NCBI GenBank assembly: GCA_023250955.1
Contig: JAHEZQ010000013.1
Coordinates: 32,951-96,950 of the forward strand
Origin: Melioribacter sp.
GTDB taxonomy: Bacteria > Bacteroidota > Ignavibacteria > Ignavibacteriales > Melioribacteraceae
DNA length: 64,000 nucleotides
Direction of reading: 5' to 3'
Positions 30,440 through 39,696 of this stretch are shown one piece after another. The translations under genes and the position numbers were made by a program. The notes beneath the pieces are model-generated. The model did not search any database. It saw only the letters and a program-made list of their open reading frames with translations, and had not been told where the DNA came from. The first letter of the stretch is position 1, and every line of letters begins with the position of its first letter.

Positions 30440-30624
30440 TAATATAAATCATCACAAGAATTTGGCATCAATTATCTACGAAATCATTATTTTTACACAA
30501 TAGCAGTTGTAATTAATGATTCTTCTCTTATTGAAAAAAAACAGCGGATATAGTAACTAAGAGATCGGACAATGAAGATGGTGTTTCCGAATTTTTGAAA
30601 ATACTTTTTCAAGCAAAAAAATGA
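30440..30624 (+). pseudogene. Possible frameshifted coding remnant between the STAS and PgpH-like genes
   Basis: This 247-base gap has no intact gene. A 31-codon run after a TAA at 30440-30442 reads plausible protein (I-A-V-V-I-N-D-S-S-L-I-E-K-K). One base of slippage in the A8 run at 30534-30541 would continue it into T-A-D-I-V-T-K-R-S-D and on to Q-A-K-K and a stop at 30622-30624, two bases before the next gene's ATG. The join looks coding-like, but upstream of 30440 no start or conserved sequence is evident. It could be decayed sequence, a sequencing indel, or chance. Confidence 0.3.
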
Positions 30625-30625
30625 A

Positions 30626-32818
30626 ATGATTAATACTAAAATGAGTGAAAAACTAAGATCAAGTTTGCGGATTAAATTTGCGATAATTATTCTTACTGCA
30701 TTTTTGATTGTATTAATGTTCCCCAAAGGCGAATCAATTGAATCTGAAGTAACAGTTGGCTCCGTTTGGATTCATGAAGATCTTATTTCATCAATTACTT
30801 TTGAAATACTGAAAGATCCGAAGACTTATGAAAACGAAAAAATACAAGCCGCTAAAACGATTTTGCCAATATTTCTTAGAGATGTCAGTTTAGAAAAATT
30901 GTATTTGGATTCACTAAGGAATTCAAATTCAATTCTTACAGTAATACTGTTAAAAAATAACGAGGCTAAGAGTACCAATAAATTACTTAGTGATGAATCT
31001 TACACCACACTTTTTAAATTTGTTCACAAGCCAAAATCCTTTACTGGCTCCAGAATCTTCACTATCACACAAGTTTTTGACGTTGCTTCACAAATAATAA
31101 AGAAGATTTATCAACGCGGACTGCTTAGCCTTAGCTATCAAGATATTCCTAGGGACAGCATTGCATTAAGAGACGGTAAGTTTGAAAACGCTTTTCCCAA
31201 GACAAATTATTTAGATCGTAAATCAGTTAATGATTTTATTCAATTCTATCTCAATGGAAATGTTGGCACTAATACGGAATTAAATGTTGCTATGGAAGAA
31301 TACATAGCTAATTTTATTAAACCGAACTTGGTCTTTAGCAGACAATTAACAAATTTGGCCGTTCAAAATGCAAAAGACAAGGTTCCACCTAATGTCGGTA
31401 TAGTAAATGAAAACGAACGTATTGTTGCTAAACATGACCGTATTACTACGGAAATAAAATTAAAAATAGATTCGTATAAAATTGCAAAAGGGCAGGGAAC
31501 AGGATTTTGGGGAAGTCTTTCCCAAAATTTCGGAAAGTTTTTGCATATTTTAATTATTCTATTACCTTTCATTATTTATATCGTTCTTTTCAGAAGAAGA
31601 ATTTTAAACGATAACTTCAAAATTATTCTCATCGCCTGCATAATTCTATTCATAAGTTTTTTAACTTTTCTTGTTTATCAACTTGATGTTCCTTCACCTG
31701 TAGAATATCTCGTTCTCGTTCCGGTTGCATCTATGCTGTTAACAATTATTTTTGATTCTCGTGTAGGATTTTATGGAACAGTAATTACTGCTCTAATTGT
31801 TGGAGGTCTGCGCGGCAATGATTATGCATTTGCACTGACTAATATTATTGCCGGTGGGCTAGCTGCTTTTACAGTGCGTGATATTAAGAATCGTACTCAA
31901 ATTTTCCGTTCAATTCTTTATATCTTCATCGGTTATGCATTAAGTATTATTGCTTTTGGCTTTGAAAGATTTGATTCCTTAAATCAGCTACTGTCTAGTT
32001 TTGCTTTTGCAGTTTCTAATGCATTGATAAGTCCGGTTTTAACTTATGGACTTATAATTTTTGTAGAACGGATATTTAAGATTACTACAGATTTAACATT
32101 GCTGGAATTAACGGACTTTAATCAACCGTTATTACGGGAATTAGCAAAGAGTGCACCCGGAACTTTCAATCATTCGATTACAATGGGTACTCTGGTTGAA
32201 ACAACAGCAGAAGCTATAGGAGCTAACTCTACATTAGCACGCGTGGGTGCTTATTATCATGATATAGGCAAAACAATTGATCCCGAAAGTTTTGTAGAAA
32301 ATCAGATTGATTCAAAAAATATTCATGAGTATTTATCCCCGGAAAGAAGTGTTAAGCTTATTCTAGATCATGTTAAAAAAGGAATCGAATTAGGTCAAAA
32401 TTATTCGCTTCCAAAAGAGGTAATAGATTTTATTCCAATGCATCACGGCACAATGACCATTTCTTATTTCTATGAAAAAGCAAAAGAGTTGTATGGTGAA
32501 GATAAAATTGATCTGAATGATTACCGTTATCCGGGGCCAAAGCCGAACACAAAAGAAACTGCAATCGTTATGCTTGCTGATGCTTGTGAATCAACAATAC
32601 GTTCTTTGAGTGAAGCCGATACACAAAAAATTGAAAATGTTATTAACAATTTGATCAACAGCAGAATAGATGATGGTCAGCTTGATGAAGCCCCGCTTAC
32701 ATTTAAGGATGTAAAACAAATTAAAGAATCATTCTTGAGTATTCTTGTAGGTCATCAGCACAAGAGAATTAGATACCCAAAACAAGAGGAACTGGAAAAC
32801 ACTAAGAGCGAAGAATAA
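30626..32818 (+). CDS. 7TM-HD membrane phosphohydrolase (PgpH/YqfF-like)
   Basis: A 730-residue membrane protein laid out like PgpH. It has one N-terminal membrane helix (about 15-33), a large extracytoplasmic 7TMR-HDED-type domain (about 40-290), a seven-helix membrane bundle (about 300-490) and a cytoplasmic HD domain. The metal site is intact: F-N-H-S (about 514), Y-Y-H-D-I-G-K (about 546), H-H-G-T, and A-D-A-C-E near 650. Characterised Gram-positive homologues hydrolyse cyclic di-AMP. No diadenylate cyclase gene is in this window, so the substrate is inference. Confidence 0.9.
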   Translation: MINTKMSEKLRSSLRIKFAIIILTAFLIVLMFPKGESIESEVTVGSVWIHEDLISSITFEILKDPKTYENEKIQAAKTILPIFLRDVSLEKLYLDSLRNSNSILTVILLKNNEAKSTNKLLSDESYTTLFKFVHKPKSFTGSRIFTITQVFDVASQIIKKIYQRGLLSLSYQDIPRDSIALRDGKFENAFPKTNYLDRKSVNDFIQFYLNGNVGTNTELNVAMEEYIANFIKPNLVFSRQLTNLAVQNAKDKVPPNVGIVNENERIVAKHDRITTEIKLKIDSYKIAKGQGTGFWGSLSQNFGKFLHILIILLPFIIYIVLFRRRILNDNFKIILIACIILFISFLTFLVYQLDVPSPVEYLVLVPVASMLLTIIFDSRVGFYGTVITALIVGGLRGNDYAFALTNIIAGGLAAFTVRDIKNRTQIFRSILYIFIGYALSIIAFGFERFDSLNQLLSSFAFAVSNALISPVLTYGLIIFVERIFKITTDLTLLELTDFNQPLLRELAKSAPGTFNHSITMGTLVETTAEAIGANSTLARVGAYYHDIGKTIDPESFVENQIDSKNIHEYLSPERSVKLILDHVKKGIELGQNYSLPKEVIDFIPMHHGTMTISYFYEKAKELYGEDKIDLNDYRYPGPKPNTKETAIVMLADACESTIRSLSEADTQKIENVINNLINSRIDDGQLDEAPLTFKDVKQIKESFLSILVGHQHKRIRYPKQEELENTKSEE

Positions 32819-32824
32819 AAAACT

Positions 32825-33712
32825 ATGGAAGAATTTCTAAAAGAGTATTTAACCATTCTTCGTTACGAAAAAAATCTTTCCGAGAATACTACTAACTCAT
32901 ATAAAAACGATCTTAAAAAATTTTTAATATTTCTAACGGAATCCAAAGTAAAAGATTTTAATGACGTTTCAGCAACTATAATAGCTAAATTTTTTGAAAA
33001 ACAGCGCTCAAGTGTTGATAGTACAACATCAGCTCGTTATATGTCATCTATTAAAGGGTTTTTCAGATTCTTAGAAAACAATAGTTACATCGAAAAAAAT
33101 CCTACAGATAAACTTTCTCCAGTTAAAAAAGGCCGTAAGCTGCCAACTGTATTAACTCTGCCGGAAATAGAAATGATACTCAATGCGCCAAAAACGAGTG
33201 ATACCACTGGTTTGCGTGATAAAGCAATTCTTGAAACATTTTATTCTTCCGGTTTGCGTGTATCTGAACTTATCAACCTAAAAATAAACGATCTTTTTTT
33301 TGATGATGAAGTAATAAGAGTATTAGGCAAAGGTTCAAAAGAAAGAATTGTTCCAATAGGCAGCAGTGCTGTTAAATGGGTTAAAGAATATCTAACTCGT
33401 TCCAGACCGTTCTTAGAGAAAAAAACTAAGAGCCAGAATTTTGTTTTTCTTAATAAGCGAGGGACCAAACTTTCACGAATGTGGATCTGGAAAATATTTG
33501 ATCATTATGCCAAAGAAGCTGGCATTAAAAAAGAAATTCACCCTCATATTTTCAGGCATTCTTTTGCTACACATCTTTTGGAAGGAGGTGCCGATCTTAG
33601 AGCTGTTCAAGAAATGTTAGGACATGCGGATATTTCTACTACTCAAATCTACACGCATGTTGACCGGAATTATATAAAACAAGTTCATAAAGACCATCAT
33701 CCACGCGGTTAA
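32825..33712 (+). CDS. xerD: Tyrosine recombinase XerC/XerD
   Basis: A site-specific recombinase for chromosome dimer resolution. The N-terminal SAM-like domain (1-95) begins with F-L-K-E-Y-L-T-I-L-R-Y-E-K-N-L-S-E-N-T. The catalytic set is complete: arginine in S-S-G-L-R-V-S-E-L, lysine in G-K-G-S-K-E-R, H-I-F-R-H-S-F-A-T-H-L, histidine in L-G-H-A-D-I-S-T-T and the nucleophilic tyrosine in I-Y-T-H-V. The 295-residue length is that of XerC/D and not of a phage integrase. No mobile-element context is seen. C versus D is not resolved with certainty. Confidence 0.9.
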   Translation: MEEFLKEYLTILRYEKNLSENTTNSYKNDLKKFLIFLTESKVKDFNDVSATIIAKFFEKQRSSVDSTTSARYMSSIKGFFRFLENNSYIEKNPTDKLSPVKKGRKLPTVLTLPEIEMILNAPKTSDTTGLRDKAILETFYSSGLRVSELINLKINDLFFDDEVIRVLGKGSKERIVPIGSSAVKWVKEYLTRSRPFLEKKTKSQNFVFLNKRGTKLSRMWIWKIFDHYAKEAGIKKEIHPHIFRHSFATHLLEGGADLRAVQEMLGHADISTTQIYTHVDRNYIKQVHKDHHPRG

Positions 33713-33742
33713 TTTTGAATCCGTATTTCTTATCTTTAAATC

Positions 33743-34987
33743 ATGAACATGAAGCGATCTAAAATATTGATTTCATTTCTTTTTATGTCTCTCATAATGA
33801 GTGAATGTACCAAATCTCGTAATGACATTGACCAAGACTATAAAATTGCATATTCAATTTCACTTGGTGAATTCAAAACTCAGGAAGAAGCAGCTAAGAT
33901 AAAATCTACATTGGAAAACAAATTAAATTCTACATTAAGAATAGAGAAATCCAACAAGAACAAATACCATCTATTGTTAGGTAAATTTACGTCTTCGTTT
34001 GAAGCCGGTGAAAATGCTTTTAATCTTTACACTAACTCATTAATTCTTGATTATAAAATTGTTCGCAATGGAAAACTAGTAGATGATCTTTTTACAAACG
34101 TATTATTTGTTGCTAAATACTTGGGAAGACCTTCGGTTTATAGTTACAATTTATTAACAAAACAAAGTTCAATAGAGTGGAGTAAATGGCAAAGGAAAGT
34201 AATTTCACTAAATTACTCGCCGAATAAAGAAAGCGCATTTATAACTACCGCATTTAGCTACGGAAGGGAAAGTAGTTTCCCGTATGTTCATGAAGTAAGA
34301 ATTTATTTTTTGAACCGAGCCAATGAGCAATCCGACGAACTTGCGGAACCTGGAGATGGTGTACAGCTTTACACATATTGGGAATCAAACGATACTTTTA
34401 AAGTTAATTTCACAAAATTAGATACTATCAATTCTAAAATTGTATTACAAAATATCTATCCGTTTGATATAAATGGTAAACTTGGTTTTATACAAAATAG
34501 AAAATATGATTTACTCCAACATGGATTTCCAACCACACCTAAACGAAAACCGGTTTATTTATCGCCGAACAAAAATTTTCAATTTAGAAATGTTCAATCA
34601 GAAAACGAATCAAATATTTATTTGAAGAATTTCAAACAACGCTCCGAAGAATTAGTAATTACAACTAAAAGAAATATCAACGATGCTAGATGGTCTAAAG
34701 ACGGAAACTTCCTTTTCATAATAACGAATGATTCTGCTGTTGATTCTAAAGGAATAAAAGCTGAAAAAACGGGGGAATTAATCATAATAAATGCTATTAA
34801 GATGAAAATCGTAAGAATTTTTTCCGGATTTCAATTTGAAAATGTATTAGTTCATGGAAAGTTATTATTTTTTGATGAACGCTTAAAAGATATAGCCCAA
34901 ATTGCGGTTTATGATTACACTCGAGACAAATTATTGAATACTATTTTTGTTTACGGCGGATGCGGCTTAAATAATCTCCCAATGTGA
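33743..34987 (+). CDS. SPOR-domain lipoprotein with C-terminal propeller-like repeats
   Basis: A 414-residue protein. The N-terminal signal ends in a lipobox-like L-I-M-S-E-C. Residues about 33-105 look like a SPOR domain (I-S-L-G-E-F-K-T-Q-E-E-A and L-L-L-G-K-F-T-S-S-F-E-A), which binds denuded peptidoglycan at septa in other bacteria. The remainder has beta-blade-like segments (R-W-S-K-D-G-N-F-L-F-I-I and similar) suggesting a WD40/PD40-type propeller. It starts the block leading to the MsbA-like and O-antigen-ligase-like genes. Function unknown. Confidence 0.6.
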   Translation: MNMKRSKILISFLFMSLIMSECTKSRNDIDQDYKIAYSISLGEFKTQEEAAKIKSTLENKLNSTLRIEKSNKNKYHLLLGKFTSSFEAGENAFNLYTNSLILDYKIVRNGKLVDDLFTNVLFVAKYLGRPSVYSYNLLTKQSSIEWSKWQRKVISLNYSPNKESAFITTAFSYGRESSFPYVHEVRIYFLNRANEQSDELAEPGDGVQLYTYWESNDTFKVNFTKLDTINSKIVLQNIYPFDINGKLGFIQNRKYDLLQHGFPTTPKRKPVYLSPNKNFQFRNVQSENESNIYLKNFKQRSEELVITTKRNINDARWSKDGNFLFIITNDSAVDSKGIKAEKTGELIIINAIKMKIVRIFSGFQFENVLVHGKLLFFDERLKDIAQIAVYDYTRDKLLNTIFVYGGCGLNNLPM

Positions 34988-34994
34988 GAATTAA

Positions 34995-36848
34995 ATGACG
35001 ACCTACAAAAGAGTTCTTACTTATATAAAACCTTACCGGAAACATTTATCAGCGTCCGTAATTTTTTCAATTCTATATGCCTTACTTAATACAATCTCCG
35101 TTTATATGTTGATTCCTTTACTCAATACTCTTTTCCAAGAAAAAGGAGCAATGCCGTTACAATCCCAAACAATTACTCAAACTGTAGAGAGTCCAATTGG
35201 TAATTGGTTTTCAAATCTTGGAACAGAAATTTCAAACACATTCAAAAATTATGTTTTTAGCGGAACTGAAAGAGAGATACTTCTTAAAATTTGTATTTTA
35301 ATTTTACTCGCATTCTTTCTTAAAAATATTTTCGGATACTTACAAGCTTACTTTCTTGCTTATGTAGAACAGGGGATGATCCGCGATCTACGGAATCAAT
35401 CTTATATACATTTGCACAAACTGCCGATGAGTTATTTCAAAAACGAAAAAACTGGGAATTTAATTTCCAGAATAACTAACGATGTTAATGTAGTCCAGTC
35501 AAGTGTCTCAGCAGTTTTTCTAAATATGATTCGTGAGCCCCTTACGATTTTATTTTTTATTGGATTAGCATTGTCCATAAGCTGGCGGTTGACACTTTTT
35601 TCACTTTTGGTTTTGCCTCCTACTATTGGAATAATTAGCTGGATAGGTCTTATACTTAGGAAACAAAGCGGACAGCTTCAAGAAAAGATGGCGAATATAA
35701 CTACAACATTACATGAGACTATTACGGGTGTAAAGATTGTAAAAGCATTTGGAATGGAAAATTACGAGAATGATAAATTCAAAACCCAGACGCAAAGCTT
35801 TTTCAAATTAGTATTGAAAATGGCACGTGTTAGAAATACTGCATCGCCATTAACGGAATTTTTAAGTGTTGTAGTTGGCGCAGCGATGATATATTACGGC
35901 GGTGAACTTGTTCTTGTTAATAAAACTCTAAATGCAAGCGAGTTTATAGTATTTCTACTTGCCATTTTTCAAATGATGCCGCCAATAAAAGAATTAAGTG
36001 GCGTTAATAATAGGATTCAGGAATCTAGCGCTGCTGCAGAAAGAGTTTTTGAAATCCTTGATACTGAACCTAGAATAAGAAATATTGAATCACCCGTATC
36101 CATTACTGATTTTAAGGATATGATCGAATTCCAAAATGTATCCTTCCATTATGATGATTCCGACGAACTGGTTTTGGATAAGATAAATCTGCAAGTTAAA
36201 AAGGGAAAGGTATTAGCAATTGTAGGCAGCAGTGGCGCGGGTAAAACAACTCTTGCGGATTTACTCCCCCGTTTTTTTGATCCAACAGATGGAAAGATTT
36301 TTTTAGACGGAATTGACATTTGCACTATCCGTATTGAAGATCTGCGTAAACTTATGGGAATTGTTACACAAGAGACTGTACTCTTCAATGAATCAGCACG
36401 CAATAATATAGCTTATGGATTAGTTGATTGCTCTGAAGAAAGATTAGTAGCAGCAGCGAAAGCTGCTAATGCACATAATTTTATTCTTGAACTTCCTAAT
36501 GGTTATAATACAATAATTGGTGAGAAGGGAACTAAACTTTCCGGTGGTCAACGTCAGCGAATATCAATTGCCAGAGCATTATTAAAAAACCCTCCTATAA
36601 TGATTTTTGATGAGGCAACATCATCGCTTGATAATGAATCGGAAGTATTGGTACAGGAAGCTATAGAAAGATTGATGCACGACCGCACCACATTTGTTAT
36701 AGCACACCGCCTGAGTACAATTAGGAACGCTGACAGAATAATTGTGCTTGACCGCGGAAAAATCGTTCAAGATGGAAAACATGAACAACTCCTTTCTCAA
36801 GAGAACGGTATTTATAAAAAATTATATGAATTACAATTCAGAGATTAG
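34995..36848 (+). CDS. ABC exporter, MsbA-like (fused permease and ATPase)
   Basis: A 617-residue half-transporter. Six membrane helices (about 20-330) are followed by the nucleotide-binding domain. Walker A is G-S-S-G-A-G-K-T-T (about 411), the Q-loop is V-T-Q-E-T, the signature is L-S-G-G-Q-R-Q-R, Walker B is I-M-I-F-D-E-A-T-S-S-L-D, and the H-loop is I-A-H-R. Between an O-antigen-ligase-like gene and a WaaE-like glycosyltransferase, a lipid A-core flippase (MsbA) role is likely. A general lipid or drug exporter cannot be excluded. Its TAG stop is followed at once by the next ATG. Confidence 0.88.
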   Translation: MTTYKRVLTYIKPYRKHLSASVIFSILYALLNTISVYMLIPLLNTLFQEKGAMPLQSQTITQTVESPIGNWFSNLGTEISNTFKNYVFSGTEREILLKICILILLAFFLKNIFGYLQAYFLAYVEQGMIRDLRNQSYIHLHKLPMSYFKNEKTGNLISRITNDVNVVQSSVSAVFLNMIREPLTILFFIGLALSISWRLTLFSLLVLPPTIGIISWIGLILRKQSGQLQEKMANITTTLHETITGVKIVKAFGMENYENDKFKTQTQSFFKLVLKMARVRNTASPLTEFLSVVVGAAMIYYGGELVLVNKTLNASEFIVFLLAIFQMMPPIKELSGVNNRIQESSAAAERVFEILDTEPRIRNIESPVSITDFKDMIEFQNVSFHYDDSDELVLDKINLQVKKGKVLAIVGSSGAGKTTLADLLPRFFDPTDGKIFLDGIDICTIRIEDLRKLMGIVTQETVLFNESARNNIAYGLVDCSEERLVAAAKAANAHNFILELPNGYNTIIGEKGTKLSGGQRQRISIARALLKNPPIMIFDEATSSLDNESEVLVQEAIERLMHDRTTFVIAHRLSTIRNADRIIVLDRGKIVQDGKHEQLLSQENGIYKKLYELQFRD

Positions 36849-38915
36849 ATGATTACAAAGTACTTTACCGGAATTAAAACGATTGATAAAATTATTTTAG
36901 GATTAATCTTACTTTTTGCGGTTAGTCTTACTAACTCAATTTTCATAAATCAGATTGGCTACTTTTTTCCGCTTATCATTTTAACATATCTATTGGTAAT
37001 AAAAAAAGATAATAGATTCGAGAAAAATGGATTGGAATTAGTATTTATTCTTTTCCTTGCTGCGGAATTAATATCAGCTATCTTTTCGGTTGATCAAGGA
37101 TATGCTTTCAAATTGTTTTTTAAGAGATTAATTCTTATCCCCGTTGTTTATACAATAGTTGCAGTAGCAAACGATTCTGATAAGGCGAAACTTATTTTCA
37201 AATTTTACCTTGGAGCCGCTCTAATTACAATGCTGTTGTACATAATATTTGCTTATGAACACTTCATAGCTCAGTTATACAGTATAGAATTAAAAGGACC
37301 TTCTCCATTTCAATATGTTATGACTGCCGGCGGATTGATGAGTTTTACAATGATTTTTTTCTTTGCGTTTCTTATAAATGAAAAAACAAAGATTGCAGTT
37401 CGGCTTTTTTATCTATTTGCTTTTGGTGTTGCAGCAGTAGGTTTGTTTGCAAGTTATACCCGTGCAGCTTGGTTAGGCGGAGTTGCCGGTATATTAATGA
37501 TCGTTATCTTGAAACGTAAATGGTTAATTCTTGCGCCCTTAATTTTAGTTTTACTTGTGGCTTTATTCTTTTTCAAAAGTGAAAGCAAAGTATATGAATA
37601 CGTTATTAAGGATAATCAATTTGTTCAAACCAATGCGATTAAAACGGAAGGGCGGGCAATTAGAGTTATATGTGAGGGTGATACTCTCTTAATTGCTAAT
37701 TATGAAAATGGAGTAGTTGCATATAAAGACGGTAAGGTAATCCAGAAAATTGAAACTCCGGCTCCGGTTACCCAAGTAAAAAAATGGCGAGATAATTATT
37801 ACATAGCCTATTTAGCAGATACAAGAATTCTATTACTAAATAAAAAAGCTAATGGGGAGTTTCATTCGGATAAAACATTTACATCACCCGGCAAGACAAC
37901 TTTCTTCAAAGTATTACATGGTAAATTTTATATTGCAGATCAAGACAGTGGACTTACGATATTTCAGAATCCTTTAAATCTTGCAGAAAAGATTACCTTT
38001 AAGAAATTAAATGGTATAGAAAGTTTTGATGGTAATTCTACCCAATTTATTTCATTTACACCCGATGACCATAGACTTAAGCTCTATTCATGTATGGATG
38101 GATTACCTGTAACCGCAATAGATTCATTTGATACAAAATCTATTTACGGATTAGTTTGGCTTAATAATAACCATCTATTTTTCCAGGGCGGTAAAGAATT
38201 TGTGCAGTTTACAATATCAAATAATAAGTTGAGGAAAGTTGTAAGTCAGGAACTAATCGGCACAATTCAGTTGGCGTTTAACAATGCAAACATTTTCGCT
38301 TGTACTCTTGATGGAAAAATATTGAAGGCCGATATTGATTCTTCACGCATTGGTATATTCAAGCAAATAACCTCACTTGGATATGCACCTTTTGATTTTA
38401 TTAAAGCCGGAGACAAATTTTATACTGCATTTAACAAAAGGAATCGTCTTGCTTCCATTTATGATCCGTATCATGAAACAAACATCGAACGTATGAACAT
38501 TTGGAGGACGGGATTTAAAATATTAGTCGATCATCCCTTGTTTGGTGTTGGAGATATTGATCTTGGAAACTTATATGCTCAATATAAAGACAAATATTTA
38601 AAAGAGAATTTTGGACATATGCACAACAATTTTGTTCATTTATTAGTTATACTGGGAGTAGTTGGTTTTGCCGTAGTTATGTTTATGTTGTTCAAAATAC
38701 TACAAATGCATTTGAAGATATATAGAACAGTGAAAGATATTCCATTTGTATCTTCATATGCATTGGGTGCAACGGCGGCTTTTGTCGGGTTTCTATTCTC
38801 CGGATTGGGTGAATGGAATTTTGGCGATCAAGAGATTATAACCATGGTTTGGTTTACTCTTGGTTTGAATATTGCATTTTATAAATCATATCTTAAAGAT
38901 ACAAAGACAGATTAA
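36849..38915 (+). CDS. O-antigen ligase-like membrane protein with inserted beta-propeller-like domain
   Basis: A 688-residue protein of the Wzy_C/WaaL superfamily. About nine membrane helices lie in residues 15-245, ending after A-S-Y-T-R-A-A-W-L-G-G (R205 is in the conserved arginine position). The usual large periplasmic loop motif comes only at about 551-606: W-R-T-G-F-K-I-L-V-D-H-P-L-F-G-V-G, then H-M-H-N-N-F-V-H-L-L with the ligase histidine. Between them, residues about 247-548 form a soluble insertion of repeated blade-like strands. Three more helices end the protein. WaaL joins undecaprenyl-linked glycan to lipid A-core in the periplasm. The insertion is unusual and of unknown role. 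Confidence 0.82.
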   Translation: MITKYFTGIKTIDKIILGLILLFAVSLTNSIFINQIGYFFPLIILTYLLVIKKDNRFEKNGLELVFILFLAAELISAIFSVDQGYAFKLFFKRLILIPVVYTIVAVANDSDKAKLIFKFYLGAALITMLLYIIFAYEHFIAQLYSIELKGPSPFQYVMTAGGLMSFTMIFFFAFLINEKTKIAVRLFYLFAFGVAAVGLFASYTRAAWLGGVAGILMIVILKRKWLILAPLILVLLVALFFFKSESKVYEYVIKDNQFVQTNAIKTEGRAIRVICEGDTLLIANYENGVVAYKDGKVIQKIETPAPVTQVKKWRDNYYIAYLADTRILLLNKKANGEFHSDKTFTSPGKTTFFKVLHGKFYIADQDSGLTIFQNPLNLAEKITFKKLNGIESFDGNSTQFISFTPDDHRLKLYSCMDGLPVTAIDSFDTKSIYGLVWLNNNHLFFQGGKEFVQFTISNNKLRKVVSQELIGTIQLAFNNANIFACTLDGKILKADIDSSRIGIFKQITSLGYAPFDFIKAGDKFYTAFNKRNRLASIYDPYHETNIERMNIWRTGFKILVDHPLFGVGDIDLGNLYAQYKDKYLKENFGHMHNNFVHLLVILGVVGFAVVMFMLFKILQMHLKIYRTVKDIPFVSSYALGATAAFVGFLFSGLGEWNFGDQEIITMVWFTLGLNIAFYKSYLKDTKTD

Positions 38916-38922
38916 ACTTAAA

Positions 38923-39696
38923 ATGGTTGAAAGCTTTAAAATATCATCAATAATAATTGCACGTGATGAAGAAACCAATATTCATCGTTGTATCAAAAGT
39001 CAGCTGAATGTTGTTGATGATATCGTTGTTATAGTTGACTCTAGAACGACTGATAAAACAATACAGATTGCATCATCATTCCAAAATGTTAAATGTGAGA
39101 TTGTAGAATGGAAGGGGTTTGCCCAAACTAAAATTTATGCTTTGTCTAAAACAAAATATGATTGGGTTTTGTGGATTGATGCAGATGAGGAAATTACTCC
39201 CGAGCTCGCTGAGGAACTGAAACAATTCAGACAATCCATAAATAAATATGATGCTTATGATGTAGCGCGCAGAGCATTTTTCCTTGGCAAATGGATTAAA
39301 CACAGCGGCTGGTATCCAGCACGCGTTACCAGACTATTTAATAAGAAGCGTATATCGTTTAATGAGAAAGAGGTGCACGAGCATTTAAAGGTCGAAGGAA
39401 CCGTTGGTAAACTTCAAAATGATCTTAATCATTATACGGGTCCATCAATTGAACATTATTTTATTAAGTACAATACTTATACTTCACTTGCCGCTAAAGA
39501 ACTATTCGAAAAAGGTAAAAAAGCAACAGTGATTGACATACTTTTCCGCCCGATTTTTCTTTTTTGCAAAATGTATATCTTTCGATTAGGATTTTTAGAC
39601 GGACTTCATGGATTGATACTGGCTGCGTTCTCATCTTCGTATGTATTTACAAAGTATTGTAAACTTTGGGAACTGAATAGAGAAAGATCAAAATGA
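38923..39696 (+). CDS. Glycosyltransferase family 2, LPS-core WaaE/KdtX-like
   Basis: A GT-A-fold glycosyltransferase of about 257 residues. S-S-I-I-I-A-R-D-E-E-T-N-I-H-R-C-I is the N-terminal nucleotide-binding segment. V-D-S-R-T-T-D-K-T and W-V-L-W-I-D-A-D-E-E-I-T (DxD-type metal site) follow, then H-E-H-L near 170 and a hydrophobic C-terminal helix. This matches the WaaE/KdtX group that adds glucose to the inner LPS core. The frame opens at 38872 inside the previous gene, but the ATG at 38923 places the conserved domain near the N-terminus. Four-base overlap with nadK. Confidence 0.87.
   Translation: MVESFKISSIIIARDEETNIHRCIKSQLNVVDDIVVIVDSRTTDKTIQIASSFQNVKCEIVEWKGFAQTKIYALSKTKYDWVLWIDADEEITPELAEELKQFRQSINKYDAYDVARRAFFLGKWIKHSGWYPARVTRLFNKKRISFNEKEVHEHLKVEGTVGKLQNDLNHYTGPSIEHYFIKYNTYTSLAAKELFEKGKKATVIDILFRPIFLFCKMYIFRLGFLDGLHGLILAAFSSSYVFTKYCKLWELNRERSK

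Noticed and set aside
30460..30480. Sigma-54-like box (TTGGCAT) in the gap before the PgpH-like gene
   Set aside because: The downstream half does not match the TTGC element, so it is not a credible sigma-54 promoter.
32825..33712. Mobile-element integrase
   Set aside because: The tyrosine recombinase has XerC/D length and layout, core-gene neighbours, and no attachment sites or phage genes around it.
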